A DNA stretch of 64,000 nucleotides from Paenibacillus tepidiphilus (GTDB lineage: Bacteria; Bacillota; Bacilli; Paenibacillales; Paenibacillaceae). Where the stretch lies: positions 124,001 to 188,000 of the forward strand of contig NZ_VWRQ01000004.1 of NCBI RefSeq assembly GCF_008635795.1, written 5' to 3'. The translations under genes and the position numbers were made by a program. Below, piece by piece: positions 18,674 to 27,400 of the stretch; position 1 is the stretch's first letter, and the number at the start of each line of letters is the position of its first letter. A model generated the notes under the pieces. It made no database searches. It saw only the letters and a list, made by a program, of their open reading frames with translations, and was not told the DNA's origin.

Positions 18674-20091
18674 GAGTGAAGCGTTATGTGGTCGATACGA
18701 TGCCAGACGCGATGCATTCCATCCGCAGCGAGCTTGGAAGCGACGCCGTAATCCTGAGTACCAAAGAAGTTAAGGTGGGCGGCTTCATGGGCCTGTTCAC
18801 CAAGAAAAAAATCGAGGTGGTGGCGGCTGTCGAAGAGGCCAAGAAGCCTTCGGCTCAGCCTATAGCTCCGCCTTCGCTGCCAAGTGTGCCGCGCAGCGCC
18901 GCACCGCAGGCCTATCAGAAGGCAGCCGCTGTAGTGAACCTGAACCAGCCGGCCCCTCCGCCTAAGGAACCGGAGATGCCGAAACGGACCTTCGCCGAGA
19001 TCGCGGCGGCACTTGCGGAAGCTTCGGAAGCCGCAGAGGCTAAAGTCTCCGTAGCAGTGCTGACGGAGCGGGAGCCTGAGCCTCCGGCAGTAATTGCCGG
19101 TGCAGAGCGGGAGGAAGCCGTGCCGCCGGTACAGCGGAAGCCGGAGCTAAGCGCTGCGATGATCCGGGAAGAGCTGCGGAGCCCGGAGCCGGGCCTGGAA
19201 CGGGTGTCCGCGGCTGAAAGCGACCTGATCCGCGAAATCCGCGATATGAAGCAGTGGATGGAACGCATCGCGCGTTATTCTTCCAGCGGGGTGGAGCTAC
19301 CAGCCAGATTGGAGGAACTGAAAGCCCTGCTGCAGGACCATGATACCGATCTGGTGCTGGTGGAAGAATGGATCAACAACATTCATGAAGCCTGGATTGC
19401 CGACGGACGCACCTGGAATCCCGAGCAATTCGGGGAGCGGCTCCAGCTGCTGGTGGACGATTTCCTGCAAGGCCGGATCGCCGGAGGGATTGAGCCGGAT
19501 ACGCGTATCGTTTACATTGCAGGTCCGACGGGAGTCGGCAAGACGACGACCATCGCCAAGCTGGCCGCCGAACAGCTCTTCAAGCACGGGCGCAAGGTTG
19601 GCCTGATCACCTCCGACACGTACCGCATTTCTGCGGTGGAGCAGCTGCGGACCTACGCCGCTATTCTTAATATTCCGCTGGAAGTGGTGCAGTCGCCTGG
19701 TGATCTGCAGCGGGCGATGTTCCGGCTCGAAAGCTGCGATTTAGTGCTTATGGACACGGCGGGCCGGAATTACCGCAACGAGATGCTGGTGGCCGAGCTG
19801 CAGAGCTTACTGGCCAGGGAGCTGAAGAGCGAAACCTACCTGGTGCTCAGCATGACCTCGAAGAGCCGAGACATGAAGACGATTGCCGAGCATTTCGGCC
19901 GCTACCAGCTGGATAAGGTCATCTTTACCAAGCTGGACGAAACGGGAAGCTATGGACCGCTGTTCAATGTCCTGAACGATTTCCCGCTGAAGCTTTCCTA
20001 TATGACCAACGGCCAGAACGTCCCCGATGATTTGCTGCTGGTCACCAAGGACCAGATCTCCGGGATGCTGCTGGGGACAGGAGGCTTCTGA
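18670..20091 (+). CDS. flhF: Flagellar biosynthesis GTPase FlhF
   Basis: FlhF is an SRP-type GTPase that fixes flagellar position and assembly. A B-domain start (MRVKRYVVDTMPDAMHSIRSEL), a Pro/Ala/Glu-rich linker (about 60-165), an N domain, and the G domain (about 275-473) are visible. The nucleotide motifs are GPTGVGKTTT (about 285-294), SDTYRISAVEQLRTY, DTAGRN and TKLDE. At 473 residues it is longer than B. subtilis FlhF mainly because of the linker. Start ATGA overlaps flhA; flhG overlaps its stop. Confidence 0.96.
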   Translation: MRVKRYVVDTMPDAMHSIRSELGSDAVILSTKEVKVGGFMGLFTKKKIEVVAAVEEAKKPSAQPIAPPSLPSVPRSAAPQAYQKAAAVVNLNQPAPPPKEPEMPKRTFAEIAAALAEASEAAEAKVSVAVLTEREPEPPAVIAGAEREEAVPPVQRKPELSAAMIREELRSPEPGLERVSAAESDLIREIRDMKQWMERIARYSSSGVELPARLEELKALLQDHDTDLVLVEEWINNIHEAWIADGRTWNPEQFGERLQLLVDDFLQGRIAGGIEPDTRIVYIAGPTGVGKTTTIAKLAAEQLFKHGRKVGLITSDTYRISAVEQLRTYAAILNIPLEVVQSPGDLQRAMFRLESCDLVLMDTAGRNYRNEMLVAELQSLLARELKSETYLVLSMTSKSRDMKTIAEHFGRYQLDKVIFTKLDETGSYGPLFNVLNDFPLKLSYMTNGQNVPDDLLLVTKDQISGMLLGTGGF

Positions 20092-20969
20092 TGGATCAGG
20101 CGCAATCGCTCCGGCAGCTCGTTTCCGGAAACACGCCGAGGCGGTCGCCCGGTGACGGACCCACAGCCCGGATAATCACCGTTTGCAGCGGCAAAGGGGG
20201 CGTGGGAAAGTCCAACTTCACGCTGAATTTCGCCCTGGCGCTTAAGGCTATGGGCAAGAATGTGCTGCTGTTCGATGCCGATATCGGCATGGCGAACATC
20301 GATGTATTAATGGGGGTTTCCCCGAAGCTTAACCTCTACCACCTGCTGAAGAGAGAAGCAGAAATCGGGCAGATTATCGAGTCCGGACCGGGGAATCTTC
20401 CTTTCATTGCCGGCGGGTCGGGAATGGAAGAGCTGTTCAGCCTCTCCGAGGGTGATCTGGAATACTTCACCTCACAGGTGACACAGATTGCAGATAAGAT
20501 GGATTATATTTTGTTCGATACCGGAGCCGGCCTTTCGAAGGAAACGATGAAATTTATCGCTTCCGCCGATGATTGCCTGGTGGTGACGACACCGGAGCCT
20601 ACAGCCATTACCGATGCTTATGCGCTGATGAAGGTCGTTCATAACACCCACCCGGAGACGGTCTTCAAGCTGATCGTCAACCAGGCGGGGGATGAGCGGG
20701 AGGCACGGCTGACCAGCGATAAAATCCGGATGGCGGCCAGCCGCTTCCTGGAGCTGGATATCCCCTTTCTCGGGTTCATAAGCAGTGATTCCCATGTGGT
20801 TCAGGCTGTCAAGAAACAGATTCCATTCTCAGTGGCTTTTCCGAACAGTGCAGCAGCCAAGGATATACAGCGGCTTGCCCTCAGCTACCTGTCCGCCAAA
20901 CCGGTGGAGACAGAGAAACCGCAGGGCATCAGAGGATTTATCAGCAAGTGGTTGAAGCGTAATCAGTAG
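20091..20969 (+). CDS. flhG: MinD-like ATPase FlhG (YlxH)
   Basis: FlhG is the MinD/ParA-type ATPase that works with FlhF to control flagellar number and position. The deviant Walker A motif KGGVGKS is near residues 36-42 and the MinD-family DADIGMANID follows near 63-72; the C-terminal basic helix (FISKWLKRNQ) could touch the membrane. The 20-residue N-terminal region (DQAQSLRQLV) resembles the DQAxxLR motif that activates FlhF. The start overlaps the flhF stop. Confidence 0.95.
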   Translation: MDQAQSLRQLVSGNTPRRSPGDGPTARIITVCSGKGGVGKSNFTLNFALALKAMGKNVLLFDADIGMANIDVLMGVSPKLNLYHLLKREAEIGQIIESGPGNLPFIAGGSGMEELFSLSEGDLEYFTSQVTQIADKMDYILFDTGAGLSKETMKFIASADDCLVVTTPEPTAITDAYALMKVVHNTHPETVFKLIVNQAGDEREARLTSDKIRMAASRFLELDIPFLGFISSDSHVVQAVKKQIPFSVAFPNSAAAKDIQRLALSYLSAKPVETEKPQGIRGFISKWLKRNQ

Positions 20970-21004
20970 ATTGTTCTGAATAAGAGGACAGAGGTGGAAA
21001 TGAT

Positions 21005-22390
21005 ATGGAACCATATAAGGTCTTGGTAGTTGATGATTCCGCATTCATGCGCAAGATCATTTCCGATTTGATTGAAACAGAACCTGCCTTCCGGGTTACG
21101 GCCACGGCAGCCAACGGCCGCGAAGCGATCATGAAAGTCAAGGAGCTTCGTCCGGATCTGGTGACGATGGATGTGGAGATGCCGGAGATGAACGGTCTCG
21201 AGGCGCTCAAAATGATCATGGCGGAGCAGCCGCTCCCTGTTATCATGCTGTCGGGCATCAACGAGCAGGGGATGAAAGAAACGATTATGGCGCTGGAATG
21301 GGGCGCGTTCGACTTCATCCGCAAGCCTTCCATCTCCAATTCGCAGGATATCCGCAGCGTCGGAGAAGCGCTGCGCGAGCAGATGAACGAAGCCATGCTG
21401 GCCCGGCGCCAGCGGGAAGAGCGGGCGCAGGCGTTACTGGCGCAGGGACCTGCCCCTATGCCGGCGCCGAAGCCGGAGTCGCCTCCGCCGGCCAAGGCCG
21501 AGCCGCTGCCCAAGGCTCCGGAGCTTCCGGGCCGGCTGCCTGAGGCGAAGCTGAAGCCTCAGGCACCGAAGCCGCCGGCTGCAGAAGCCTTGCGGAAGCC
21601 GGCTGCGCCGGTGCAGCCCGGAAGCAAGGCGGCCAAGCCTGCTTCGCAGCCGGCACCCGCTGCACGCCGGGCGGCAGCGGAGAAGCCCGTCGGCCGCAGC
21701 GGTGCGGAGCGTCCGGCCGGAAAGCCATTGCAGCCAGCTGCAGCGCCTGTGCAGGCTGCCGGAAGCGAGCCGCCGGTTGCAGCCGGCGACCGGAAGCCGG
21801 GCGCCGGCAAAGGACTGCGCAAGCTGGTAGCTGTCGGCACCTCGACGGGTGGTCCGCGGGCGCTCAAAGCCTTCCTGGAGCACATTCCCGCCGATTTCCC
21901 GGCGCCGATTGTCATTGTGCAGCATATGCCGCCCAATTTCACAAAGTCGCTGGCACAGCGGCTGAACACCTTCAGCCCGCTTGAAGTGGCAGAGGCCGAG
22001 CATGGTATGGTGCTCCGTCCTGGCGCAGCTTACATTGCACCCGGCGGCTATCATCTGAAGGTAGTGCCATCTGGCGGGGGCCAATATTCCATTCAGCTCT
22101 CCCAGGAAGAAGCGCGCAACGGCCACCGTCCGTCTGTCGATACCTTGTTCGAATCGCTGCTGCCGCTGAATGAGCTGGAACGGCATGCGGTCATCATGAC
22201 CGGAATGGGCAGCGACGGGGCGCGGATGATGAAATCACTTTATGATTCCGGGGTAACCTCGACCTTCGCTGAAAGCGAAGAGACCTGCGTAGTCTACGGA
22301 ATGCCGCGCTCCGCGGTGGAATTGCAGTGTGTAAGACATATCCTGCCGTTGCAAGAAATTGCTCCAAGGCTGGTGCAAGCCGTTAAATAA
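21005..22390 (+). CDS. cheB: Chemotaxis methylesterase/deamidase CheB
   Basis: CheB removes methyl groups from chemoreceptors for adaptation. A receiver domain (about 1-125; phosphorylation site D56) is joined by an unusually long Ala/Pro/Lys-rich linker (about 140-275) to a catalytic domain (about 277-461). The active-site serine lies in GTSTGG, with the histidine in QHMP and the aspartate in GMGSDGARM. At 461 residues it is roughly 100 longer than B. subtilis CheB, owing to the linker. AGAGGTGG lies upstream of the ATG. Confidence 0.95.
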   Translation: MEPYKVLVVDDSAFMRKIISDLIETEPAFRVTATAANGREAIMKVKELRPDLVTMDVEMPEMNGLEALKMIMAEQPLPVIMLSGINEQGMKETIMALEWGAFDFIRKPSISNSQDIRSVGEALREQMNEAMLARRQREERAQALLAQGPAPMPAPKPESPPPAKAEPLPKAPELPGRLPEAKLKPQAPKPPAAEALRKPAAPVQPGSKAAKPASQPAPAARRAAAEKPVGRSGAERPAGKPLQPAAAPVQAAGSEPPVAAGDRKPGAGKGLRKLVAVGTSTGGPRALKAFLEHIPADFPAPIVIVQHMPPNFTKSLAQRLNTFSPLEVAEAEHGMVLRPGAAYIAPGGYHLKVVPSGGGQYSIQLSQEEARNGHRPSVDTLFESLLPLNELERHAVIMTGMGSDGARMMKSLYDSGVTSTFAESEETCVVYGMPRSAVELQCVRHILPLQEIAPRLVQAVK

Positions 22391-22424
22391 AGGAAAAGCG
22401 AACTCGAAGGGGAGGTGCTCGTTA

Positions 22425-24494
22425 GTGGACATGAATCAATACTTATCCATGTTTATTGATGAGTCGAATGATCATCTGCAGTCATTGAACGAGAATATGA
22501 TGGGACTGGAAGCAAATCCTGTGGATCTGGGCATTGTACAGGTGATATTCCGCTCGGCGCATACCTTGAAAGGTATGGCTGCTACAATGGGATTTGAGGA
22601 TTTGGCTTCGCTGACCCACCAGATGGAGAATGTGCTCGATCTGGTGCGCAACAACAAGCTGCGGATGCAGGATTTCATCTTTGACACACTGTTCAAGAGT
22701 CTGGATGCTCTGGAGGCTATGGTTCAGGATATCACTGCAGGCGGAGAAGGCAAAGCCGATGTATCGCATATCGTCGCATCGCTGCAGGCGATCGTCCGCG
22801 GCGAGATTCCTTCAGCAGCCGGAGCGGCAGCCGAAGTGACTGCCGCTGCAGCACCTGCGGCAAGCAGCTCACCAGGGACCCTGGATGAGTTCCAGTATTC
22901 TGTCCTGGAACAGTCCATACAGGAAGGCCACCGGGTACTGTACATTGATGTGGCGATCCGCAAGGATTGTCAGCTCAAAGCTGTCCGTGCCTATATGGTA
23001 TTCGATCTCCTGGAGCGTTCGGGAGAAGTGGTCAAATCCTTCCCTTCGGTTCAGGACATAGAACAGGAGAAATTCGATCACGGGTTCTCCCTCTATTACA
23101 TAACCGCCAAGGAAGCCAGTGAAATGGAATCCATGATTATGAATGTATCGGAGATTGAGAAGGCCACAGCGGTGATGCTTGACTCCGAGACGCTGCGTCA
23201 GATGAGTCAGGCTCCTGCAGCGGCAGCGGCTGAAGCTCCGGTTAAGGAAGCGCCCGGTGAGGTTCAGGCTCCGGCAGCTCCGGCCCCGCAAGCCAAGGGA
23301 GATGCCGCCAAGCCGGCGCCTGCCAGAGCGGCAGCAAACGCCCCTTCACGGACTATCCGCGTGGACATCGAACGGCTGGATGTGCTCATGAATCTGTTCA
23401 GCGAGCTGCTGATTGACCGGGTACGCCTGGAGCAGCTTGCCTCCGAGGTGCAAAACGGCGATCTGACTGAGACCGTGGAGCATATGGGACGTGTCAGCAG
23501 CGATCTGCAGAACATCGTTATGAAGCTGCGGATGGTGCCGGTGGATACCGTATTTAACCGGTTCCCGCGGATGGTCCGCGATTTGGCCAAGTCGCTCGAC
23601 AAGAAGATCGACCTTGTGATTACAGGCGCGGAGACAGAGCTCGACCGTACCGTCATCGATGAAATCGGTGACCCGCTTGTCCATTTGCTCCGCAATGCCG
23701 TTGACCACGGTGTGGAGAACGGACAGGAACGCGTTGCCTCCGGCAAACCGGAGACGGGAACAGTCCATCTGCGGGCGTTCCACAGCGGCAACCATGTCTT
23801 CATTGAGATCGAGGACGACGGTGCCGGCATTAACCCGCAGAAGATCCGGCAATCGGCCGTGAAGAAAGGCATTCTCTCACAGGAAGAAGCTGCGCGGTAC
23901 TCCGACGACGAAGCGATTCAGCTGTTATTCGCACCGGGCTTCAGCACAGCCGAAGTCATTTCCGACGTATCCGGCCGCGGGGTTGGCCTGGATGTCGTGA
24001 AGTCCAAGATTGCTTCACTTGGCGGCAATGTCGTGGTGTACTCGACCTTGGGCAAAGGCACCAATTTCTCCGTGCAGCTTCCGCTCACCTTATCGATTAT
24101 CGCTGCAATGCTGATCCGCCTGGGGTCCGAGAAATATGCGATTCCGCTGTCTTCCATTGTTGAGACAGGCATCATCAAGAAGGCGCAAATCCGTCAGGTG
24201 CACGGCACGCGGATGATTGAATTCCGTGGCAGCCACATCCCGCTCCTGTCGCTAAGCAAATTCTTTGCCGTAGCCGATTTCGATGAGAGCACGGAGGATG
24301 AGACTGAGATTGTCGTCGTCCGTAAGGGCGATCGCCTGGTGGCTCTGGCCGTACAAGATTTCATCGGACAGAACGAAATCGTCATCAAGAATCTGGGCAA
24401 ATATTTGCCGGAGGTTCAGGGGATTTCGGGAGCAACCATTCTTGGCGACGGCCAGGTTGCGCTGATCATTGACCCCAATGCATTTATTAAATAA
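22425..24494 (+). CDS. cheA: Chemotaxis histidine kinase CheA
   Basis: CheA phosphorylates CheY and CheB in response to receptor state. Order of domains: HPt (about 1-110) with phospho-accepting H46 in RSAHTLKG, a P2-like CheY/CheB-binding part (about 160-255), an Ala/Pro linker, dimerisation (about 305-370), kinase with LLRNAVDHGVE (N box), DVSGRGVGLDVV and GKGTNFSVQLPL (G boxes), and a CheW-like C-terminal domain (about 555-689). The start is GTG 22425, nine bases after GGGGAGG (22409-22415), giving 689 residues; an open frame reaches back into cheB but lacks a site. Confidence 0.95.
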   Translation: MDMNQYLSMFIDESNDHLQSLNENMMGLEANPVDLGIVQVIFRSAHTLKGMAATMGFEDLASLTHQMENVLDLVRNNKLRMQDFIFDTLFKSLDALEAMVQDITAGGEGKADVSHIVASLQAIVRGEIPSAAGAAAEVTAAAAPAASSSPGTLDEFQYSVLEQSIQEGHRVLYIDVAIRKDCQLKAVRAYMVFDLLERSGEVVKSFPSVQDIEQEKFDHGFSLYYITAKEASEMESMIMNVSEIEKATAVMLDSETLRQMSQAPAAAAAEAPVKEAPGEVQAPAAPAPQAKGDAAKPAPARAAANAPSRTIRVDIERLDVLMNLFSELLIDRVRLEQLASEVQNGDLTETVEHMGRVSSDLQNIVMKLRMVPVDTVFNRFPRMVRDLAKSLDKKIDLVITGAETELDRTVIDEIGDPLVHLLRNAVDHGVENGQERVASGKPETGTVHLRAFHSGNHVFIEIEDDGAGINPQKIRQSAVKKGILSQEEAARYSDDEAIQLLFAPGFSTAEVISDVSGRGVGLDVVKSKIASLGGNVVVYSTLGKGTNFSVQLPLTLSIIAAMLIRLGSEKYAIPLSSIVETGIIKKAQIRQVHGTRMIEFRGSHIPLLSLSKFFAVADFDESTEDETEIVVVRKGDRLVALAVQDFIGQNEIVIKNLGKYLPEVQGISGATILGDGQVALIIDPNAFIK

Positions 24495-24523
24495 ATTAAA
24501 GTTCAACAGGGAGGTTTCGTTCC

Positions 24524-24985
24524 ATGGCCGAAGATATTAAAGTGATTGTGTTCAAGCTAGGCACCGAAGAATACGGGATTGAAGTGGACAAGGTGCAGAC
24601 GATCGAACGGATGATGCCGATTACCCGGGTTCCCAAGACGTATTCCTTCATTAAAGGAGTCATCAATCTGCGGGGTGTCGTCATTCCGGTCATTGACCTG
24701 CGCGGCCGCTTCGGCATCGCCGAAGCCGAGCATACCGATCAGACCCGCATTATTATCGTTAACGTGAACGAAATGGAAGTCGGCTTCATTGTGGATTCGG
24801 CCAACGACGTGATTGACCTGAACCGCGACTCCATCGATACTCCACCGGAGGTTGTCGGCGGCATCAAAGCGAAATATCTGGATGGGGTGGCCAAAATCGG
24901 AGAAGATCGTCTGCTGATCATGCTGAACTTGTCCGAAGTGCTTAACAAGAGTGAAATTGTGCAGCTCGAAAGTCTTGAGGGATAA
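24524..24985 (+). CDS. cheW: Chemotaxis coupling protein CheW
   Basis: CheW links chemoreceptors to CheA. The 153-residue protein is a single CheW domain, with the recognisable stretch around PITRVPKTYSFIKGVINLRGVVIPVIDLR split over residues 30-60. GGGAGG at 24509-24514 precedes the ATG. It lies between cheA and cheC as in B. subtilis. Confidence 0.96.
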   Translation: MAEDIKVIVFKLGTEEYGIEVDKVQTIERMMPITRVPKTYSFIKGVINLRGVVIPVIDLRGRFGIAEAEHTDQTRIIIVNVNEMEVGFIVDSANDVIDLNRDSIDTPPEVVGGIKAKYLDGVAKIGEDRLLIMLNLSEVLNKSEIVQLESLEG

Positions 24986-24988
24986 CGG

Positions 24989-25615
24989 ATGGAGCTGTTT
25001 AAGAATTTCAAGGATTTTAAAATGGATGTGCTCAAGGAGGTCGGCAATATCGGAGCGGGTCACGCAGCCACCGCGTTATCCCAGCTCGTCGGCAAGCCGA
25101 TCGATATGGCCGTCCCTAAGGTTCAACTGCTGAACTTTGAAGAAATCGCCGAAAAGGTGGGCGGAGCGGAGGAATTGGTCTATGCCGTATTCCTCCGGGT
25201 TGAGGGCGAAGCGCCGGGCAATCTGTTCTTCATCCTTACTCCCGAGGCCGCAGTCAGCCTGCTGAACCGGATTGCAGGTATAGAGGTATCTAGCGAGGGC
25301 ATGCTCGGCGAAATGGAGATGTCTGCATTGAACGAGATCGGCAACATCCTGGCGGGATCATATCTTTCCTCGCTGGCCGATTTCACACAGCTGTCCATGT
25401 TCCCGACGGTTCCGGCACTGGCCATGGACATGGCGGGAGCCATTCTTGCCTATGGCCTGCTGCAGTTCGGGCAGATGGGCGATGATGCTCTCCTGATCGA
25501 CACCACGTTTATGGAAGGCAATGATGAAATAGAAGGGCAGTTTTTCCTGATTCCCGATCCCGAATCGTTCCCGAAAATTTTCAAATCATTAGGAGTTCCG
25601 TTTGATAATGATTGA
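24989..25615 (+). CDS. cheC: CheY-P phosphatase CheC
   Basis: CheC dephosphorylates CheY-P and works with CheD in adaptation. The 208-residue protein carries both active-site helices: one around LKEVGNIGAGHAATAL (about 12-27) and one around ALNEIGNILAGSYLSSL (about 113-129), each with the conserved Glu and Asn. It starts three bases after the cheW stop and overlaps cheD by a few bases. Confidence 0.95.
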   Translation: MELFKNFKDFKMDVLKEVGNIGAGHAATALSQLVGKPIDMAVPKVQLLNFEEIAEKVGGAEELVYAVFLRVEGEAPGNLFFILTPEAAVSLLNRIAGIEVSSEGMLGEMEMSALNEIGNILAGSYLSSLADFTQLSMFPTVPALAMDMAGAILAYGLLQFGQMGDDALLIDTTFMEGNDEIEGQFFLIPDPESFPKIFKSLGVPFDND

Positions 25616-26105
25616 AGAACAGAGCATTATTAAGGTAGGCATGGCCGATCTCAATGTGGGCAGCCAGGACAGCCTGATCCGCACTACCGGACTTGGCTCC
25701 TGTGTGGGATTGACCTTGTTCGATCCGGTCAAGAAGCTGGCGGGCATGGCGCATGTCATGCTGCCCTCTTCGGATATTGCCCGTGAAGGGCAGCTTAATA
25801 TCGCCAAGTATGCCGATACCGCTGTACCGGAACTGCTGAACCGCCTGCTTGCGCTTGGAGCGGTGCGCAGCCGCCTTGTTGCCAAAATGGCCGGCGGCTC
25901 GCAAATGTTCGCTTTTGCCGGAGGGAATGACACCATGAGGATCGGGCCTCGGAATGTGGAATCCTGCAAGCTTGCGCTGGAGGCGCTGCATATTCCTTTG
26001 ATTGCGGAGGATACAGGCGGCAACTTCGGACGCACCATTGAAATTGCCTGCAATACCGGAGTGCTGTTTATCCGGAGCGTGCAAAAGGGCATAAGGGAAA
26101 TCTGA
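25608..26105 (+). CDS. cheD: Chemoreceptor glutamine deamidase CheD
   Basis: CheD deamidates chemoreceptor glutamines and stimulates CheC. The catalytic Cys is in TTGLGSCVGL (about residue 32) and the His in GMAHVMLPSS (about 47). The start may be ATG 25608 (165 residues) or TTG 25602 (167 residues); AGGAG at 25591-25595 fits the TTG better in spacing, but family N termini usually begin close to the ATG. It overlaps the end of cheC. Confidence 0.94.
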   Translation: MIEEQSIIKVGMADLNVGSQDSLIRTTGLGSCVGLTLFDPVKKLAGMAHVMLPSSDIAREGQLNIAKYADTAVPELLNRLLALGAVRSRLVAKMAGGSQMFAFAGGNDTMRIGPRNVESCKLALEALHIPLIAEDTGGNFGRTIEIACNTGVLFIRSVQKGIREI

Positions 26106-26107
26106 CG

Positions 26108-26524
26108 ATGAAGAAGACATTTGTGCTGAGCGCTTTTGTCGGACTGGTCGGGTTTCTGATTACCTTTCTCGCGAATTCCGGACATAATTTGCTCGGAACC
26201 AGCCTCTTGCGAGGGTTTTACGGATTTGTTATCTGGTTTGTGCTTGCATTCCTCCTAGGATGGGTATTGGGATTTATCATGAAGTCGCCCGAAGCAGCGG
26301 ACGCTGCCGCTGCGGATGGTGAAAGTGAAGCAGGACTCGGCAACCAGCTGGACATCAGCACACCCGGTGAAGACCAGGAGCTGATAGATCTGCTGAAGCC
26401 GAAGCCGGCGGTGGAAGAAGGCGGTACTGCTGAAGGTTTCAAGCCGCTGCAGCCGCCGAAGCTGGTCTCCATGAAAGATCCTGAAGAATTGGCCAAGGCC
26501 GTTCGTCACCTGAAAGAAGAATAA
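26108..26524 (+). CDS. Membrane protein of unknown function in the che operon
   Basis: I do not recognise this gene. The 138-residue product has two likely membrane segments (about 5-25 and 33-58), the second Gly/Leu/Val-rich, followed by an acidic cytoplasmic tail that contains EDQELIDLLKPK and ends EELAKAVRHLKEE. It lies two bases after cheD and 59 bases before sigD, a place that has no such gene in B. subtilis. The coding frame is the only sensible one here and codon use is like the neighbours. Confidence 0.75.
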   Translation: MKKTFVLSAFVGLVGFLITFLANSGHNLLGTSLLRGFYGFVIWFVLAFLLGWVLGFIMKSPEAADAAAADGESEAGLGNQLDISTPGEDQELIDLLKPKPAVEEGGTAEGFKPLQPPKLVSMKDPEELAKAVRHLKEE

Positions 26525-26583
26525 GCGGGAACGGGGCGCCGTCTCTTGCCCGCCGACTACACTTTGGGAAGGGTGAAAGCCGC

Positions 26584-27372
26584 TTGAACGAACATAAATC
26601 TTCTCAATTGGACACCGACGCGCTTTGGGAGCAGTGGAAAGAGCACGGCAATCCCGAAGCCAAAAAAAAGCTGATTGAGAGTTATCTGCATATTGTCGAT
26701 TATGTGTCCAACCGTTTGGCTGTCGGTTTGCCCAAAAATGTCTCCAAAGAAGATTTGGCCAGCAATGGCGTGATGGGCCTGATTGATGCCATTGAAAAAT
26801 TTGACTATAAGCGCGGGCTGCAGTTTCAGACCTATGCCTCCTGGCGTGTACGCGGAGCGATCCTGGATTCGCTTCGCCAGAGCGACTGGGTACCGAGATC
26901 GGTGCGTGAGAAAGCCAAGCGGATTGAAGACGCGTACCAACAGCTGGAACAGAAGTATTTGCGCTCAGTTACCGACGAGGAAATGAGCAAGCATCTGAAT
27001 ATATCGGAAACGGAGTTTCAAACCATGCTTCAGGATGTGGCGGTGATGTCGCTCTGTTCGCTGGAGGACCCGATCCGGGAAGAAGAATCCGAGACAAGAA
27101 TGTCCATTCTGGTGGACGACAAAGCAAAAAATCCTGACCGGAAGGTCAATGAATTTTATCTGCGGGAGACCCTCACCAAAGGCATTGAAAAATTAACCGT
27201 GAAAGAACGGACCGTTGTGTCCCTTTTATATTATGAGGATTTATCTTTGAGCGAAATCGCCGAGGTGATGTCATTGTCGCCTTCCCGTATTTCGCAGCTT
27301 CATTCGAAAGCGATTTTGCGGCTGAGAGGGACGCTGGAGAAGAACCGCGATCTGCTCATGCAAAACGATTAA
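26584..27372 (+). CDS. sigD: Motility RNA polymerase sigma factor SigD
   Basis: SigD (FliA/WhiG type, sigma-28) directs late flagellar, motility and autolysin genes. The 262-residue protein has region 2 with the GVMGLIDAIEKFDYKRGLQF stretch (about 60-79) and TYASWRVRGAILDSLR, then region 3, and region 4 with the helix-turn-helix near the C terminus (LSEIAEVMSLSPSRISQLHS). The start is TTG 26584, preceded by GAAGGGTG at 26569-26576. It is near the end of the fla/che operon, as in B. subtilis. Confidence 0.95.
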   Translation: MNEHKSSQLDTDALWEQWKEHGNPEAKKKLIESYLHIVDYVSNRLAVGLPKNVSKEDLASNGVMGLIDAIEKFDYKRGLQFQTYASWRVRGAILDSLRQSDWVPRSVREKAKRIEDAYQQLEQKYLRSVTDEEMSKHLNISETEFQTMLQDVAVMSLCSLEDPIREEESETRMSILVDDKAKNPDRKVNEFYLRETLTKGIEKLTVKERTVVSLLYYEDLSLSEIAEVMSLSPSRISQLHSKAILRLRGTLEKNRDLLMQND

Positions 27373-27400
27373 CCGGGGACGGTGACAAGGGGGAGCAACA

